DNA of 36,742 bases, taken from Peribacillus alkalitolerans (lineage in GTDB: Bacteria; Bacillota; Bacilli; Bacillales; DSM-1321). Positions 7,292 through 14,261 of this stretch are shown piece after piece. Location: positions 1-36,742 of the forward strand of contig NZ_JAAGVZ010000027.1 of the NCBI RefSeq assembly GCF_010882125.1, given 5' to 3'. A program made the position numbers and the translations under genes. Numbering within the stretch: position 1 is the stretch's first letter; each line of letters starts with the position of its first letter. The notes under the pieces are model-generated. The model had not been told where the DNA came from. It did no database searches and was given only the letters and a program-made list of their open reading frames with translations.

Positions 7292-7867
7292 TTGATTAAT
7301 TATTCAGGTACACCAACACTAGTAACGGATCGATTAATTCTTAGAAGACTTGAACTTACAGATGCACATAGTGTGTTTAACCATTGGCTCTCAGATGAAA
7401 GAGTAATGGATAACCTTATAAAAGGAGCACACAAGTCTATTTCGGAAACAATTGAGAGGGTAACAGAAATCGTAAATAAATATGATAATCAAGATTTCTG
7501 TTACTGGGGCATAGTATTGAAGGCTAGTGGTGAATTAATTGGTGCTATTGATCTCTTCAATTTTGATGAAACTACTGAGAATTGCGAGGTTGGTTATGCA
7601 ATAGGTTTTAACTGGTGGAACAAAGGATATGGAACTGAGGCATTAAGAGCTGTCATTGAATATGGATTTAGACATATGAAAATACATAAAATATCAGCAG
7701 CACATAACATTGACAATCCAGCCTCTGGAAAAATTATGCTTAAAGTTGGTATGGAACATGAAGGCACAATTAAGCATATGATTCGCAACTCAAAGAATCA
7801 GTATAAAAATTGTGCAGTTTATGGACTACTCCAAGAGGTTTATTTAACAAAACATACCGGTGCATAA
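7292..7867 (+). CDS. GNAT N-acetyltransferase (RimJ/RimL-like)
   Basis: A 191-residue cytoplasmic acetyl-CoA-dependent acetyltransferase. The N-terminus TDRLILRRLELTDAHSVFNHWLSDERV is the classic RimJ/RimL-type opening. The acetyl-CoA-binding motif A is GYAIGFNWWNKGYGTEALRAVIEYGF, and motif B is the ...AHNIDNPASGKIMLKVGMEHEGT segment. The acceptor cannot be predicted; members acetylate protein N-termini, small amines or antibiotics. The start is TTG, with an AGGTGAGG purine tract just upstream and no alternative ATG near the conserved N-terminus. Monocistronic. Confidence 0.85.
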   Translation: MINYSGTPTLVTDRLILRRLELTDAHSVFNHWLSDERVMDNLIKGAHKSISETIERVTEIVNKYDNQDFCYWGIVLKASGELIGAIDLFNFDETTENCEVGYAIGFNWWNKGYGTEALRAVIEYGFRHMKIHKISAAHNIDNPASGKIMLKVGMEHEGTIKHMIRNSKNQYKNCAVYGLLQEVYLTKHTGA

Positions 7868-8006
7868 CTTCAGGGATCAAGCTGGATCTGGCAGCTTTTC
7901 TATTTTCATTAACTTTGCAATTTAGTTTATAGAAGATGAATTATTAAAAATATTATTTTAACAAGGGTAATTGAAAAAAGAGCTGAAAATATATCTTTTA
8001 AATTAT

Positions 8007-8191
8007 TAGCTCTGTTATAGCTTATTTGTTGATTTATCCACTAAGTTGATTGGAGTGGGAGGCGCTCGACTCCTGCGGGAGCAGCGGGACAGGTGAGACC
8101 CCACAGGCGTAATGCGCCGAGGAGGATCACCGCTGCCACGCGGAAAGCGAGTGCCTGGAACGGAAATCAACAGCCCTGTTTAACAGAGCTA
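8007..8191. repeat. GC-rich structured repeat element with outer inverted repeat
   Basis: A core at about 8045-8171 begins GTTGAT and ends ATCAAC. It contains GGCGCTCGACTCCTGCGGGA, GGTGAGACCCCACAGGCG and GCGGAAAGCGAGTGCCTGGA. Its GC content is far above the surroundings. I recognise this as a dispersed, strongly folded element common between genes in many Bacillaceae. Around it, TAGCTCTGTTA (8007-8017) and TAACAGAGCTA (8181-8191) form a perfect 11-bp outer inverted repeat, so the whole unit can fold as one long stem. It carries no reading frame. It may be a MITE-like element or a transcription-processing/terminator structure. Confidence 0.75.
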
Positions 8192-8361
8192 AATTATTTA
8201 TAATTTAAGGGGAGCCCTTTGACAAATATTCTCCCCTCTTACAAGGGTACATTATTATCAATTAGTCCAAAAAGACATTTGATTTGTATATTGAACCATG
8301 AGTAAAAGGCAACGTATAAGAAATACTAAGAAGGATGTTTTTGTTTAAAGGAGGGAATGTA

Positions 8362-8532
8362 ATGACAAGTCGCAACGGCAGCAAAGGAAGCCAAAATCAA
8401 AATTCACCACAAGCACAATACAAGCAAGAATTTAGCAGTGAGTTTATGAGTGGGGATAATAACAAAGGGAACGAATATCGTTCTAAAGTGGGAAGTAAAT
8501 CAAAGAGTAAACCAAAGCAAAGCGGAGAATAA
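8362..8532 (+). CDS. Small hydrophilic protein, gamma-type SASP-like
   Basis: A 56-residue protein with no hydrophobic core, rich in Gln, Asn, Ser, Lys and Gly. The segment QAQYKQEFSSEF resembles the repeat QFGTEFASET of gamma-type small acid-soluble spore proteins (SspE), here as a single copy followed by a Lys/Ser tail. Such proteins serve as an amino acid store in spores. The similarity is short, so an unrelated small stress protein is possible. An in-frame ATG at 8335 exists, but AAAGGAGGG nine bases before 8362 decides the start. A terminator follows immediately. Confidence 0.55.
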   Translation: MTSRNGSKGSQNQNSPQAQYKQEFSSEFMSGDNNKGNEYRSKVGSKSKSKPKQSGE

Positions 8533-8566
8533 AAAAATCGTGGGGCATACGCCTCACGATTTTTTT
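8533..8566 (+). terminator. Terminator of the SASP-like gene
   Basis: AATCGTG and CACGATT plus inner G-C pairs form a stem with a short loop (GCATACGC). It begins right at the stop codon and is followed by seven T. Confidence 0.85.
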
Positions 8567-8682
8567 ATAAGCTAGCAAAAATTTTAAGAAGCATTTTGAA
8601 AGTAAGGAAAGTGTTAATTTACATTATTTTTTGGGCAAACAAATTTGTAATTTTTCCGGGTCACCTTACTTCTTAAAAATTT

Positions 8683-9558
8683 TCATAAAGGTTTACCCAA
8701 CCTTTCAATGATAAAGTCGATAAAATACCTACTTGCAATTGGCAAAACCCTTTTGTCCTTGTATGCCAGGCTTATTGTACGAACCACAGAAGGGGATATT
8801 GCCTTCGTTACAATATTATATGGACATCTACTTAAGACGAGTTTCGGTAATATGGAAAAGCCAAGGCCCTGTTCAATCATGGACATAATTGTATAATCAT
8901 CATGTACTCGGAATTGAATATTGGGTTCAATATTATTCTGAATAAAAATAGACAATGGCTCACTAAATTCACCCTCGTCTAAAAGTATATACGGTCCATT
9001 TGTTAATTCTTTTAAGGGTACTTTGTTGTGTGCAGCTAAAGGATGATCTGATGGCAATACAGCAAACATTTCATCTTCTTGCAAGGGAATGGTAGTTAGA
9101 TTCGATATAGCTTTTGGATTCACAAAACCAAAGTCTACACTACCTTCTTTAATCCAATTAGAGATATCCGTATAGTCACCTTGATGTAATTCGAAATGAA
9201 CAGCTGGGTATTGTTCCTTAAAATCTTTCATTAATCCAGGTAGCCAATGACATGAAACACTAGAAAATGTGCCAATTCGAATAAGTCCACTTTCTAGCCC
9301 TTCCATCTCTTTGAGCTTTTCTTTCAGTTCCCTATGCGAATTACAGATATTCTTGATATAAGGTAGAAATTCTTCACCGTCTGGTGTCAGTGTAATACCC
9401 ATTCGTGAGCGTAAAATAAGGGTAGTAGCAAGTTCTTCCTCTAATGAATGGACCATTTGACTAATGGCGGATTGAGTATAGCCAAGTTCTTCGGCTGCTT
9501 TTGTAAAGCTGCCTGTTTCTATGGCTTTGATAAATGCATAATAAGAATTCACCCACAT
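8683..9558 (-). CDS. LysR-family transcriptional regulator
   Basis: A 291-residue LysR-type regulator. The N-terminal winged helix-turn-helix spans residues 1-60 (FIKAIETGSFTKAAEELGYTQSAISQMVHSLEEEL). The C-terminal periplasmic-binding-protein-like effector domain runs from about 90 to 290 (LIRIGTFSSVSCHWLPGLMKDFKEQYP... and ...IEQGLGFSILPKL). The effector is unknown. It is transcribed divergently from the EamA transporter 124 bases away. A LysR-type palindrome lies between them, so it most likely controls that transporter and itself. AAAGGAG precedes the ATG. Confidence 0.92.
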   Translation of the reverse strand: MWVNSYYAFIKAIETGSFTKAAEELGYTQSAISQMVHSLEEELATTLILRSRMGITLTPDGEEFLPYIKNICNSHRELKEKLKEMEGLESGLIRIGTFSSVSCHWLPGLMKDFKEQYPAVHFELHQGDYTDISNWIKEGSVDFGFVNPKAISNLTTIPLQEDEMFAVLPSDHPLAAHNKVPLKELTNGPYILLDEGEFSEPLSIFIQNNIEPNIQFRVHDDYTIMSMIEQGLGFSILPKLVLSRCPYNIVTKAISPSVVRTISLAYKDKRVLPIASRYFIDFIIERLGKPL

Positions 9559-9570
9559 TAGCTCCTTTGC

Positions 9571-9585
9571 ATTAGTATTTCTAAT
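9571..9585. promoter_or_regulatory. LysR-type operator between regulator and transporter
   Basis: ATTAGTATTTCTAAT is a perfect 15-bp interrupted palindrome fitting the LysR consensus T-N11-A. It lies 13 bases upstream of the LysR start codon. A second half-site (TACTAAT) lies near 9612, as expected for a recognition plus activation site arrangement. Inferred from sequence only. Confidence 0.6.
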
Positions 9586-9682
9586 AGTTCTATTATAAAT
9601 ATTCGTTTTACTAATGTAAATGCATGGTGATACGATATAGCCAACCTAAATTGAAATACATGAAAAGGCAGGTATTCATCTT

Positions 9683-10576
9683 ATGACACAAAAACAAGCA
9701 AATTGGATTTTAGCTACTGTTTCTATGGGTTGGGGTACGTCTTATATTTTTATGAAACTCTGTGTAGATACAATCCCTGCATTAACAATCGTTTCATTAC
9801 GATTTGGAATTGCATTTATCGTAATGATGGCGATTTTCTCCAAAAAAATAATTCGTGTAGATGCTAAAACATTGAAATACAGTGCGATTGTTGGAGCACT
9901 TCTATGTGGTATTTTTATTGCTCTTTTATATGGTATGAAAAATACTACTGCTTCTTCAGCAGGTTTTTTGACTAGTACAACAGTAATCTTAGTGCCGATT
10001 TTGCAGACAGTCTTATCAAGAAAATTGCCAAGTAATAAAATTTTTTTAGGAGTTACGATTGTTTCAATTGGCTTAGCCCTACTTACTATCGGGGATGACT
10101 TTACTTTTGCATTAAGCTCGATATATTGTTTGGTTGCCGCCTTCCTTTATGCAGTACACATTATAGTAACAAACCACTTTGCTCGAGAAGTTGATACCTT
10201 ACAACTGGGGATTTACCAACTCGGGTTTGCAACTTTTTTCGCCACCATCGGAACATTTATTTTTGAAACATCTGTATTACCAAATGAAGGGTTACATTGG
10301 TTTGCAATACTTGGCCTAGCACTCATCTGCTCTGCTTATGGCTTTGTCATGCAGTCCATTGCCCAGAAGTACACTACACCTGAAAGTACTGGTTTTCTCT
10401 TTTCGCTTGAACCGATTTTTGCAGCCATATTTGCATTTATCTTCCTACAGGAAAACATGGGGCTACAGGGATATTTTGGTGCATTAATCATATTAGTTGG
10501 TGTATTTATAGCAAACTCTACATCTAAAAAACAAAAGGATAATTGGCTTTCAAAAGAAAAGGAGCAATGTATTTGA
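9683..10576 (+). CDS. EamA/DMT-family transporter
   Basis: A 297-residue inner-membrane protein with about ten hydrophobic segments arranged as two EamA repeats. The first begins ANWILATVSMGWGTSYIFMKLCVD, and the second includes SSIYCLVAAFLYAVHIIVTNHFAREVD. The ending FLFSLEPIFAAIFAFIFLQENMGLQGYFGALIILVGV is highly typical of drug/metabolite exporters. The substrate is probably an amino acid or metabolite exported from the cell, not determinable here. AAGGCAGG precedes the ATG. The divergent LysR gene and the operator suggest effector-induced expression. Confidence 0.9.
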   Translation: MTQKQANWILATVSMGWGTSYIFMKLCVDTIPALTIVSLRFGIAFIVMMAIFSKKIIRVDAKTLKYSAIVGALLCGIFIALLYGMKNTTASSAGFLTSTTVILVPILQTVLSRKLPSNKIFLGVTIVSIGLALLTIGDDFTFALSSIYCLVAAFLYAVHIIVTNHFAREVDTLQLGIYQLGFATFFATIGTFIFETSVLPNEGLHWFAILGLALICSAYGFVMQSIAQKYTTPESTGFLFSLEPIFAAIFAFIFLQENMGLQGYFGALIILVGVFIANSTSKKQKDNWLSKEKEQCI

Positions 10577-10721
10577 GAGGGAAGGTTTTCATATAAGTGT
10601 GGTTGAATTTAGATTTATTCTTTATTGAATGAAAGATGTGCGTTTTGTCCTTAAACTATCATATGGATTTGTTCAAAATGTAATCCGGAAATTCAACCTA
10701 ATTGTTACAGAATCAATATCA

Positions 10722-10758
10722 CAAAAAATAGAGCATGTTTGAAACTAATACATGCTCT
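10722..10758 (-). terminator. Terminator of the YihY-like gene
   Basis: AGAGCATGT and ACATGCTCT form a perfect 9-bp stem around an 11-base loop. Read on the minus strand it is followed by ATTTTTTG. It lies about 55 bases past the stop of the minus-strand YihY/BrkB gene. Confidence 0.75.
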
Positions 10759-10811
10759 TACATATTTCTCTTTTATTAGTTACCGTCTTGTCTTTGCTCG
10801 GATTATAAAAA

Positions 10812-11684
10812 TTACAAAGGTACTGATTGATCTTGTTTCACTAATTGTGTTCGTCTAACTTTCTTGCTCACTAAATCACGATGAACAAGTGCATTGATTT
10901 CTCCGCCGATAACGAGCGAAAGTCCAGTAAAGTATAACCATAACATTAAAATGATAACCCCACCAAGACCTCCATAGGTCGAGCTGTAATTAGCGAAATT
11001 ACTTACATAAAACGAAAACCCCAGAGAAATTAATTGCCATAGAAAGGTTGAGATAATCGCTCCTGGAATGACTTGATTAAATGGGTAATGCTTATTAGGA
11101 GCGAGCTTGTACAACATAGCAAGTACGATGACTATGACGGAAAATGCAATCAACCAACGTAATATACGGAATAATATTTCCATTTCATCAGGAATCAGAA
11201 CAAATTTCTCAATCGTAACAAGAATAACATCACCAAATACTGGAAGTGCTAGTGCTACGATAAACGCTACAATCAGGCCAATCGTTAATCCTATTGAGAT
11301 CAAGCGGGCAACGATAAAGTTTCTTGTTTCTTCCACGTCAAACGCAACATTCATGGAATGGATAAAAGCATTCATGCCATTGGAAGCAGTCCAAATTGTT
11401 CCAAGGACACCGACCGTCAATAGACCGCCATTCCGCTCACTTACTAATTTCACAACGTTTTCCTCAAAAAGCTCACTGGATTCGCGAGGCATTAAAGTAT
11501 GCAACACATTCATCACCTTTTGAGGATTGATGTCCAGATACGGGATAATCGATAATAACAAGATCATAGATGGGAATAAAGAAAGCATGTAATAATACGA
11601 CTGCTCTGCCGCCAACCCGGTTGCACGGTCTTCCTTCAATTCATTCATCAATTTTTTCCCAAATGGAATCCATTTCTTCTTCAA
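10812..11684 (-). CDS. YihY/virulence factor BrkB family membrane protein
   Basis: A 290-residue membrane protein of the YihY/BrkB family (B. subtilis YfkH is a member), with about six transmembrane segments. Family features include the conserved N-terminal DRATGLAAEQSYYYMLSLFPSMILLLS, LTVGVLGTIWTASNGMNAFIHSMNVAF, and near the C-terminus SSTYGGLGGVIILMLWLYFTGLSLVIGGEINA. Biochemical function is unsettled; it is not a ribonuclease despite old names. The frame is open to a GTG at 11738, but no ribosome binding site precedes that. GGGAG nine bases before TTG 11684 favours the shorter form, which also matches the family N-terminus better. Confidence 0.85.
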   Translation of the reverse strand: MKKKWIPFGKKLMNELKEDRATGLAAEQSYYYMLSLFPSMILLLSIIPYLDINPQKVMNVLHTLMPRESSELFEENVVKLVSERNGGLLTVGVLGTIWTASNGMNAFIHSMNVAFDVEETRNFIVARLISIGLTIGLIVAFIVALALPVFGDVILVTIEKFVLIPDEMEILFRILRWLIAFSVIVIVLAMLYKLAPNKHYPFNQVIPGAIISTFLWQLISLGFSFYVSNFANYSSTYGGLGGVIILMLWLYFTGLSLVIGGEINALVHRDLVSKKVRRTQLVKQDQSVPL

Positions 11685-11823
11685 AGGCTTCAACTCCCGG
11701 ATTACTAATCTAATAGATGTATAGCTGTCTATTCCCACTTAAGCAGGAATATAATCCAATAATGAGGAATTTCCATTATATGTTATCCATAGAAAATTTT
11801 AAAATATATTGGGGGTACTATTT

Positions 11824-12300
11824 ATGAAAAAAATCATGAGAGCAACTGTTGAAGATGCCACTGCCATTCTATCCATACAGAAATTAGCCTATGTAAGCGA
11901 AGCGGAGATATATGGAAACTACGAGATAGAACCATTAATGCAAACCGTTAGTGATGTTGAAAAAGCTTTTGATACACATCTAATTCTCAAGTATTTATTA
12001 AATGATATATTGGTAGGTTCTGTAAGGGCCTATGAAAAGGATGGGACATGTTATATAGGTAAACTGATGGTCCATCCTGATTTTCAAAATAGAGGTATTG
12101 CTAAGGAATTAATGAAAGAGATTGAGAGTTTATTTGAAGATGCCCGATTCGAACTTTTCACTGGCAGTGAGAGTAAGAAAAACATCTCATTTTACGAGAA
12201 AATAGGTTACAAAGGTTATAAAACAGAAAAATTAGCGAGAGAGGATACTGTTTTCTTATTTATGGAGAAGACAGCACCAACATCGACTAGAATACGGTAA
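11824..12300 (+). CDS. GNAT N-acetyltransferase
   Basis: A 158-residue GNAT-fold acetyltransferase. It starts KKIMRATVEDATAILSIQKLAY, a typical strand-helix opening. Motif A is YIGKLMVHPDFQNRGIAKELMKEIESLF, containing the Q/R-x-x-G-x-A acetyl-CoA loop, and motif B is FELFTGSESKKNISFYEKIGYKGY. The acceptor is unknown. A TTG at 11809 is in frame, but GGGGGT eight bases before ATG 11824 favours this start. The gene is followed by the tandem repeat array; the first hairpin of that array has no T-run on this strand, so no clear own terminator is seen until 12730. Confidence 0.85.
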   Translation: MKKIMRATVEDATAILSIQKLAYVSEAEIYGNYEIEPLMQTVSDVEKAFDTHLILKYLLNDILVGSVRAYEKDGTCYIGKLMVHPDFQNRGIAKELMKEIESLFEDARFELFTGSESKKNISFYEKIGYKGYKTEKLAREDTVFLFMEKTAPTSTRIR

Positions 12301-12311
12301 ATAAACCGCCT

Positions 12312-12709
12312 AAAAAAAGAGCCCGTCCATGTTTGTCTAACAGGGGCGGGCTTCATATAAGGAGTACTGTATCTTATGCATGTAATCACCAAGGGGACAA
12401 GGCGTTTGAAGGATTTATGTTAGAAAAAGTATAAAATTGATAATATTATTTATGAGGGCAATAAAAAAGGCCCGTCCATGTTTGTCTCACAGGAGCGGGC
12501 TTCATATAAGGAGTACTGTATCTTATGCGGGTTATTACTAAGAGGACAAGGCGTTTGAAGGATATAGGTTAGAAAAAGAATAAAAATTGATAATATTAAA
12601 TATGAGGGCAATAAAAAAAGGCCCGTCCATGTTTGTCTCACAGGAGCGGGCTTTATATAAGGAGTACTGTATCTTATGCAGGTTTCCACTAAGAGGACAA
12701 GGCGTTTGG
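12312..12709. repeat. Tandem direct repeat, ~150-bp unit, 2.65 copies
   Basis: Three head-to-tail copies share the landmark CCCGTCCATG at 12322, 12471 and 12622, spacing 149 and 151 bases. The third copy stops after GGCGTTTG at 12709. Each copy has an A-run, an inverted repeat GCCCGTCC...GGAGCGGGC, AAGGAG, and an ATG with a short frame. Read on the minus strand each hairpin is followed by a run of T, so each is an intrinsic terminator in that direction. Copies 2 and 3 are closer to each other than to copy 1. Confidence 0.9.
12376..12423 (+). CDS. Possible 15-residue micro-peptide of repeat copy 1
   Basis: AAGGAG is followed 11 bases later by ATG and the frame MHVITKGTRRLKDLC with a stop. The same frame with different codons recurs in the next two copies (MRVITKRTRRLKDIG, then MQVSTKRTRRLDHI extended to 22 residues by the downstream sequence). 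Codons for Val, Ile and Thr vary at the third base between copies 1 and 2. Translation is not established; spacing is longer than ideal. Confidence 0.25.
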   Translation: MHVITKGTRRLKDLC

Positions 12710-12729
12710 ATCATATTTTTAAATTTTAC

Positions 12730-12777
12730 ATCCAAGATAAAAGATGATTGAAATTATCTTTTATCTTGGATTTTTTT
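12730..12777 (+). terminator. Strong intrinsic terminator after the repeat array
   Basis: A perfect 16-bp stem, ATCCAAGATAAAAGAT with ATCTTTTATCTTGGAT, and a 10-base loop are followed by seven T. It separates the GNAT gene and repeats from the next promoter, whose -35 box overlaps its T-run. Confidence 0.9.
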
Positions 12778-12805
12778 GTACAAATAGGAACAAATGTTCT
12801 ATAAT
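12776..12805 (+). promoter_or_regulatory. SigA-type promoter with an embedded LexA-type box
   Basis: TTGTAC (12776-12781), an 18-base spacer and a perfect TATAAT (12800-12805). Inside the spacer GGAACAAATGTTCT carries GAAC-N4-GTTC (12788-12799), fitting the Bacillus LexA/DinR consensus CGAACRNRYGTTYC at 12 of 14 positions. A repressor bound there would block RNA polymerase. It drives the 44-codon micro-gene. Confidence 0.6.
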
Positions 12806-12858
12806 GAGGATATACAACATTTTGGTTGAGTCAAAGGAATAATTCAGAGGTGAAGGAT

Positions 12859-12993
12859 TTGATATTGTTGAATAAAATTACTGCTTTAAAGCAGAGAAAC
12901 AGTGAAATAAGTAGAAATAAGAAAAAACTTGCTAAACGATTATCCATATTAATACTTCAAAATAAAAATAAACAAAAACCACCAGTCTCATGA
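12859..12993 (+). CDS. 44-residue basic peptide, possibly SOS-controlled
   Basis: A short frame starting at TTG, preceded by GAGGTGAAGGAT with good spacing; a GTG nine bases earlier is an alternative. The peptide has 44 residues, is strongly basic (Lys/Arg throughout residues 6-40), with hydrophobic patches at 1-10 and 28-33, and ends KQKPPVS. I recognise no family. A complete promoter with a LexA-type box lies 54 bases upstream, and an intrinsic terminator overlaps the stop codon, so this is a self-contained transcription unit of about 200 bases. It could be a small SOS-induced peptide, or the RNA itself could be functional. Confidence 0.5.
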   Translation: MILLNKITALKQRNSEISRNKKKLAKRLSILILQNKNKQKPPVS

Positions 12994-13005
12994 TTGGTGG
13001 TTTTT
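12974..13005. terminator. Bidirectional terminator between the micro-gene and DUF3900 gene
   Basis: AAAAACCACCA and TGGTGGTTTTT form a perfect 11-bp stem around a 10-base loop that contains the micro-gene stop codon. The A and T runs make it usable on both strands, serving the micro-gene and the convergent gene ending at 13050. Confidence 0.85.
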
Positions 13006-13049
13006 AATGAGTATTTCAATATAGATTAATAGCAACATGTTATTCATTT

Positions 13050-14111
13050 CTATTCATGTTTCTGTTTTAAAAGATTAATGATCTGTTCCAAAGAGTGGGG
13101 CTTCACGAACTCAATCGGGGAGAAGTTCTTTTCAAATGTGATGGAGTCGCTTTCTATCAGAACAAAATACTTACCATGACTTTTTGCCAAATGTATGCGG
13201 TCGCCGTAATCTGAGAGAAGACCCTTAATCGCAACATGATCCATTTTAATTTTTAATTCCGCTTCAGGTGTGAATTCAGCAAGCTGAGCGGTCGCTTCCA
13301 TAATTTGTTCAGGTTCAAAATGCTCTTGAATCTCCCGCTTATCACTTGCCGCCCAGATCTCCATCGCTTCTTCCAACTGTTGCTGGTCAAAATCTTCTGG
13401 TTGGATAGATTCAAATTGATCCCTTACCATTGAGATTACATGTGATTTGACGATTTCAGGCATCGATTCACCATACTCGACAAATTTTAGGAATTCTTCA
13501 AAATAACGAGATTGAGATGACTGATGTAACTTCAATTCACTTTCTTCTAGCATTCCTTCTTCGGGCATATATGGGTATTGTATGGACTTCATACTTTTAG
13601 TCGTAATGGCCATTTCCACATTTTTTATTAAAGACTTCTCATCAGATATAGTCGCTACTTTTGGCTCAAAATCACACTTCAACACAAATAAGAAAGGATC
13701 GTCATAGAATTTGGTCAGTTTCGCATTAGCGATAATCAAGGCACCACCACGAACAGAACTGGTATCAATATAAGCTTTTAAAATTTTTTCAGCAGCTGTT
13801 TGAAAATCTTCCTTTGATGCAGCCATCCGAACTTTCTGAAACATGTTGTAGTTAGGATTGGAATCAAGGGCATACCCTTCTTCCACAATAAATCTACCAA
13901 TTTTCGTTGGCGCAACCTCCGATTTAGGATGTCGCTCAACTTTTCGTTTTGTAATTTTAGTAAATTCACCATCAAGGAATTCCTTTAGGGAACTAGATTC
14001 GTACATTGCATGATCAAGCGTCTGGAAATGTTTATAAGTCTTATCGGCTCCTTCGTCTTTTCCAGTGGATTGAATAAGATAGAAGGAGAGGAAGTTTATT
14101 TGAAAGTCCAT
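13050..14111 (-). CDS. DUF3900-like protein of unknown function
   Basis: A 353-residue soluble, acidic protein with no signal peptide or membrane segment. It opens MDFQINFLSFYLIQSTGKDEG and includes SSVRGGALIIANAKL (about residues 117-131), FLFVLKCDFEPKVATI and a helical, Glu-rich middle. The overall layout resembles the Bacillaceae family annotated DUF3900, and loosely the 37-kDa nucleoid-associated (YejK/NdpA) architecture. The DUF match is from memory of the family and is moderate. AGGTGA precedes the ATG by five bases. Single gene, convergent with the micro-gene and divergent from the acyl-CoA dehydrogenase. Confidence 0.7.
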   Translation of the reverse strand: MDFQINFLSFYLIQSTGKDEGADKTYKHFQTLDHAMYESSSLKEFLDGEFTKITKRKVERHPKSEVAPTKIGRFIVEEGYALDSNPNYNMFQKVRMAASKEDFQTAAEKILKAYIDTSSVRGGALIIANAKLTKFYDDPFLFVLKCDFEPKVATISDEKSLIKNVEMAITTKSMKSIQYPYMPEEGMLEESELKLHQSSQSRYFEEFLKFVEYGESMPEIVKSHVISMVRDQFESIQPEDFDQQQLEEAMEIWAASDKREIQEHFEPEQIMEATAQLAEFTPEAELKIKMDHVAIKGLLSDYGDRIHLAKSHGKYFVLIESDSITFEKNFSPIEFVKPHSLEQIINLLKQKHE

Positions 14112-14261
14112 ATATTCACCTATTTTCAGTAATTTGCTTCTAAAAGTATAGGTGCTTAAAACTAATTCGTCAATTTGACAAATACTGAATCGATTTACTT
14201 GATTAAACGATTATTTTTCCTTTAAATGAAAGGTACGTAATGTGAACGGGAGGATCATAAC

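Noticed and set aside
12312-12709. CRISPR-like array
   Set aside because: The whole ~150-base unit is repeated without variable spacers and there are no cas genes; it is a simple tandem repeat.
12450-12735. Minus-strand frames through the tandem array with internally repeated protein sequence
   Set aside because: They are open only because the repeat period is close to a multiple of three and they run through terminator hairpins; no ribosome binding site.
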